A stretch of DNA of 7,978 nucleotides, taken from positions 1,006,937 to 1,014,914 of the forward strand of contig CP070660.1 of the NCBI GenBank assembly GCA_020355145.1. Direction: 5' to 3'. Source of the DNA: Deltaproteobacteria bacterium. Lineage in GTDB: Bacteria; Desulfobacterota; DSM-4660; Desulfatiglandales; B25-G16. This document shows positions 6,347 through 7,978 of this stretch, piece by piece; the stretch's first letter is position 1, and the number at the start of each line of letters is the position of its first letter. The notes under the pieces are model-generated. The model was not told the DNA's origin, did no database searches, and saw only the letters and a program-made list of their open reading frames with translations. A program made the translations under genes and the position numbers.

Positions 6347-6375
6347 TGTATAATAATTCTATCTACAGAAGTCAA
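6347..6375 (-). promoter_or_regulatory. Sigma70-type promoter for tatA
   Basis: On the minus strand TTGACT (6375-6370, five of six -35 matches) is followed by a 17-base spacer and TATACA (6352-6347, four of six -10 matches), ending 33 bases before the tatA ATG. The -35 lies just after the sucD stop, so tatA can be transcribed independently of sucCD. No hairpin terminator separates them, so read-through is also possible. Confidence 0.6.
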
Positions 6376-6382
6376 TTAATTT

Positions 6383-7270
6383 TTAATGGGATTTACACGA
6401 ATCCTTGAAGACCTGCAAGGCTGTTTTTCCCAATTGCCCAAGATTGAGGACCACAGTTATTCCATGAGATTTGAGTGCATTTATCTTATCCTCAGCCTTT
6501 CCCTTGCCCCCTGAAATTATGGCCCCAGCGTGACCCATCCTTCTTCCTGGTGGCGCTGTCTGTCCAGCAATAAAGGCCATCACAGGCTTATTGAGTTCTT
6601 CCTCTATATACTCTGCAGCCTCTTCCTCAGCCGTGCCACCTATCTCCCCAATAAGGACGACACCCTTTGTTTCCCTATCCTCCTTGAAGCACCTTAAATG
6701 ATCTATGAAGGAGGTTCCAACAATTGGATCTCCACCTAAACCGATACAGGTGGATTGTCCTAATCCAACCCTTGTTAATTGGTCTACGACCTCATAGGTT
6801 AGGGTTCCACTCCTGGAAATTACCCCGATACCTCCCTGTTTGTGAATGTCGCCTGGCATTATACCCACCTTTGTCTTCCCCGGGGAGATAATCCCCGGCG
6901 TGTTTGGGCCGATCAGTACAGCGCCGCACTTTCTAATAAAATGAACTGTCTTAATCATATCCAGGGTGGGAATCCCCTCGGTAATGCAGACAATGACATC
7001 TATGCCTGCATCCGCGGCCTCGAGCATGGCATCAGGGGCAAACGGAGGTGGTACAAAGATGCATGAGGCATCGGCACCATAAATATCCACAGCATCCTTT
7101 ATTCTATTTAAAACAGGTATACCCTCAACCCTTTCTCCTCCTTTACCAGGCGTTACACCGGCCACGATATTGGTGCCGTATGCCAACATCTGTCTTGTGT
7201 GGAATGTTCCCTCTTTACCTGTAATACCCTGGACAACAACCTTTGTATCTTCGTCAACCAGGATACCCAT
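6383..7270 (-). CDS. sucD: Succinyl-CoA synthetase (ADP-forming) alpha subunit
   Basis: The alpha subunit of succinyl-CoA synthetase binds CoA and carries the phosphohistidine that transfers phosphate between succinyl-phosphate and ADP/GDP, with substrate-level phosphorylation in the TCA cycle. The 295-residue product is the usual length (about 290). Seen in it are the CoA-binding Rossmann domain with VVVQGITGKEGTFHTRQMLA (11-30), GTNIVAGVTPGKGG (32-45) and the loop VPPPFAPDAMLEA (73-85). CITEGIP (95-101) and GPNTPGIISPGKTKVGIMPG (121-140) follow. The ligase domain contains GVISRSGTLTYE (149-160), GIGGDP-like GLGGDPIVG (177-185) and GEIGG (208-212). The active-site histidine is H247 in RRMGHAGAIISGG. 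The ATG at 7270 has GGAG about eight bases upstream, and an in-frame TGA precedes it, fixing the start. It follows sucC on the same strand with an unusually wide 122 bp gap. Confidence 0.96.
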   Translation of the reverse strand: MGILVDEDTKVVVQGITGKEGTFHTRQMLAYGTNIVAGVTPGKGGERVEGIPVLNRIKDAVDIYGADASCIFVPPPFAPDAMLEAADAGIDVIVCITEGIPTLDMIKTVHFIRKCGAVLIGPNTPGIISPGKTKVGIMPGDIHKQGGIGVISRSGTLTYEVVDQLTRVGLGQSTCIGLGGDPIVGTSFIDHLRCFKEDRETKGVVLIGEIGGTAEEEAAEYIEEELNKPVMAFIAGQTAPPGRRMGHAGAIISGGKGKAEDKINALKSHGITVVLNLGQLGKTALQVFKDSCKSH

Positions 7271-7392
7271 AGGATTACTCCATTTTCATCTTGCAGAAGT
7301 TGACCACCCTCAGTGGCTGGGGATAGGAAATTGCCCTCATCCACGTAAAGAAGTGGGTGCTGAAAGGATATTTTCTTTTTAATGAGAGCGTC
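7271..7392 (-). other. sucC-sucD intergenic spacer
   Basis: The 122 bp between the sucC stop and the sucD start contain only the sucD ribosome binding site (GGAG near 7278) and short imperfect complements such as CCAC/GTGG. I see no gene, strong hairpin or good promoter. sucC and sucD normally overlap or lie a few bases apart, so the spacer is longer than usual. Confidence 0.5.
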
Positions 7393-7978
7393 TTAGCTCA
7401 CTTGTCGCGCCACCATCCTTGCAGCTTCTTCCATATCCTTGGCCACTGAGAAATCAAGGTCTGAATCCCTTAAGATCTCTCTACCCTCCTCTACATTTGT
7501 TCCCTCTAATCTAACAATAAGAGGGGCCTTTATCTCTACCTCTTTGGCGGCCTTTACCACACCCCTTGCCAGAACATCACATCTCATTATGCCACCAAAT
7601 ATATTGATCAGGATTGCCTTGACCCTCTTGTCACTCAGGATGATTTTTAGCCCGTTAGTAACCATTTCCTCACTTGCGCCACCGCCAACATCTAAGAAAT
7701 TAGCTGGCTCCGCGCCGGCCAGCTTAATTAAGTCCATAGTTGCCATTGCTAAACCGGCCCCATTTACCATGGCACCAATATTACCATCCAGTCTAATGTA
7801 ATTCAGATTATACTGGGATGCCCTTGCATCCAACTCATCCATTTCATATGGATCATGGAGTTGGGCGATCTCTTTTTGTCTGAACAGGGCGTTATCATCG
7901 AAGTTGATCTTTGCATCCAATGCGACCGGTCTGCCTGATCTGGTAATAACTAAGGGATTGATCTCAACCAGGGAACAA
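7393..7978 (-). CDS. sucC: Succinyl-CoA synthetase beta subunit, C-terminal part (5' end outside window)
   Basis: This is the partner of sucD. The beta subunit supplies the ATP-grasp nucleotide site and the succinate-binding C-terminal domain. About 194 C-terminal residues are visible, reading off the right edge. They begin with CSLVEINPLVITRSGRPVAL and DAKINFDDNALFR, the end of the ATP-grasp domain containing the metal-binding E-INP segment. Next comes YIRLDGNIGAMVNGAGLAMA, and then the ligase domain with FLDVGGGASEEMV, ILINIFGGIMRCDVLARGV and PLIVRLEGTNVEEGREIL. All of these are canonical for SucC. The stop is a TAA at 7393-7395. The N-terminal half and the start codon lie beyond the window. 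With sucD it forms the expected sucCD operon. Confidence 0.95.
   Translation of the reverse strand, partial: CSLVEINPLVITRSGRPVALDAKINFDDNALFRQKEIAQLHDPYEMDELDARASQYNLNYIRLDGNIGAMVNGAGLAMATMDLIKLAGAEPANFLDVGGGASEEMVTNGLKIILSDKRVKAILINIFGGIMRCDVLARGVVKAAKEVEIKAPLIVRLEGTNVEEGREILRDSDLDFSVAKDMEEAARMVARQVS

Noticed and set aside
7153..7344. A minus-strand frame running through the sucC-sucD spacer
   Set aside because: It overlaps the sucD start in another frame, has no ribosome binding site and does not resemble a protein family.

Overview
The window is bacterial chromosomal DNA of moderate GC (about half by eye), and none of the genes looks phage- or plasmid-borne. Several features hint at an anaerobic lineage near Desulfobacterota: GTG starts on two genes, a Tat-exported DUF362 protein, and the relic of a formyltetrahydrofolate cyclo-ligase of the type I associate with archaea and Desulfobacterota. 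That placement is a weak inference. No mobile element, CRISPR array, tRNA or rRNA is visible.

Left part (1-2181): a broken, unrecognised gene runs in from the left edge on the + strand. It meets a - strand pair encoding a Na+/solute symporter and, translationally coupled upstream of it, a 70-residue two-helix membrane protein that is probably its small partner.

Middle (2319-3728): a - strand relic of a 5-formyltetrahydrofolate cyclo-ligase-like gene keeps only its first about 31 and last about 48 codons, in different frames. Diverging from it is a DUF362 protein with a clear twin-arginine signal.

Right-centre (3816-6093): behind a candidate promoter on the + strand come an unrecognised 275-residue protein, a divergent GalU-like sugar-phosphate nucleotidyltransferase 20 bp downstream, and ssb, which has its own strong ribosome binding site and may have its own promoter.

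Right part (6113-7978), - strand: the C-terminal part of sucC, all of sucD, then tatA behind a well-formed sigma70-type promoter. sucCD makes the TCA-cycle/energy enzyme succinyl-CoA synthetase. TatA is part of the translocase that would export proteins such as the DUF362 protein seen here; that pairing is one of function and need not imply co-regulation.

Overall this is mostly ordinary housekeeping and transport DNA. The points most worth a second look are the internally deleted cyclo-ligase gene, the unrecognised protein next to an atypical GalU homologue, and the frame-disrupted gene at the left edge. I see no convincing evidence of a novel defence or mobile system.
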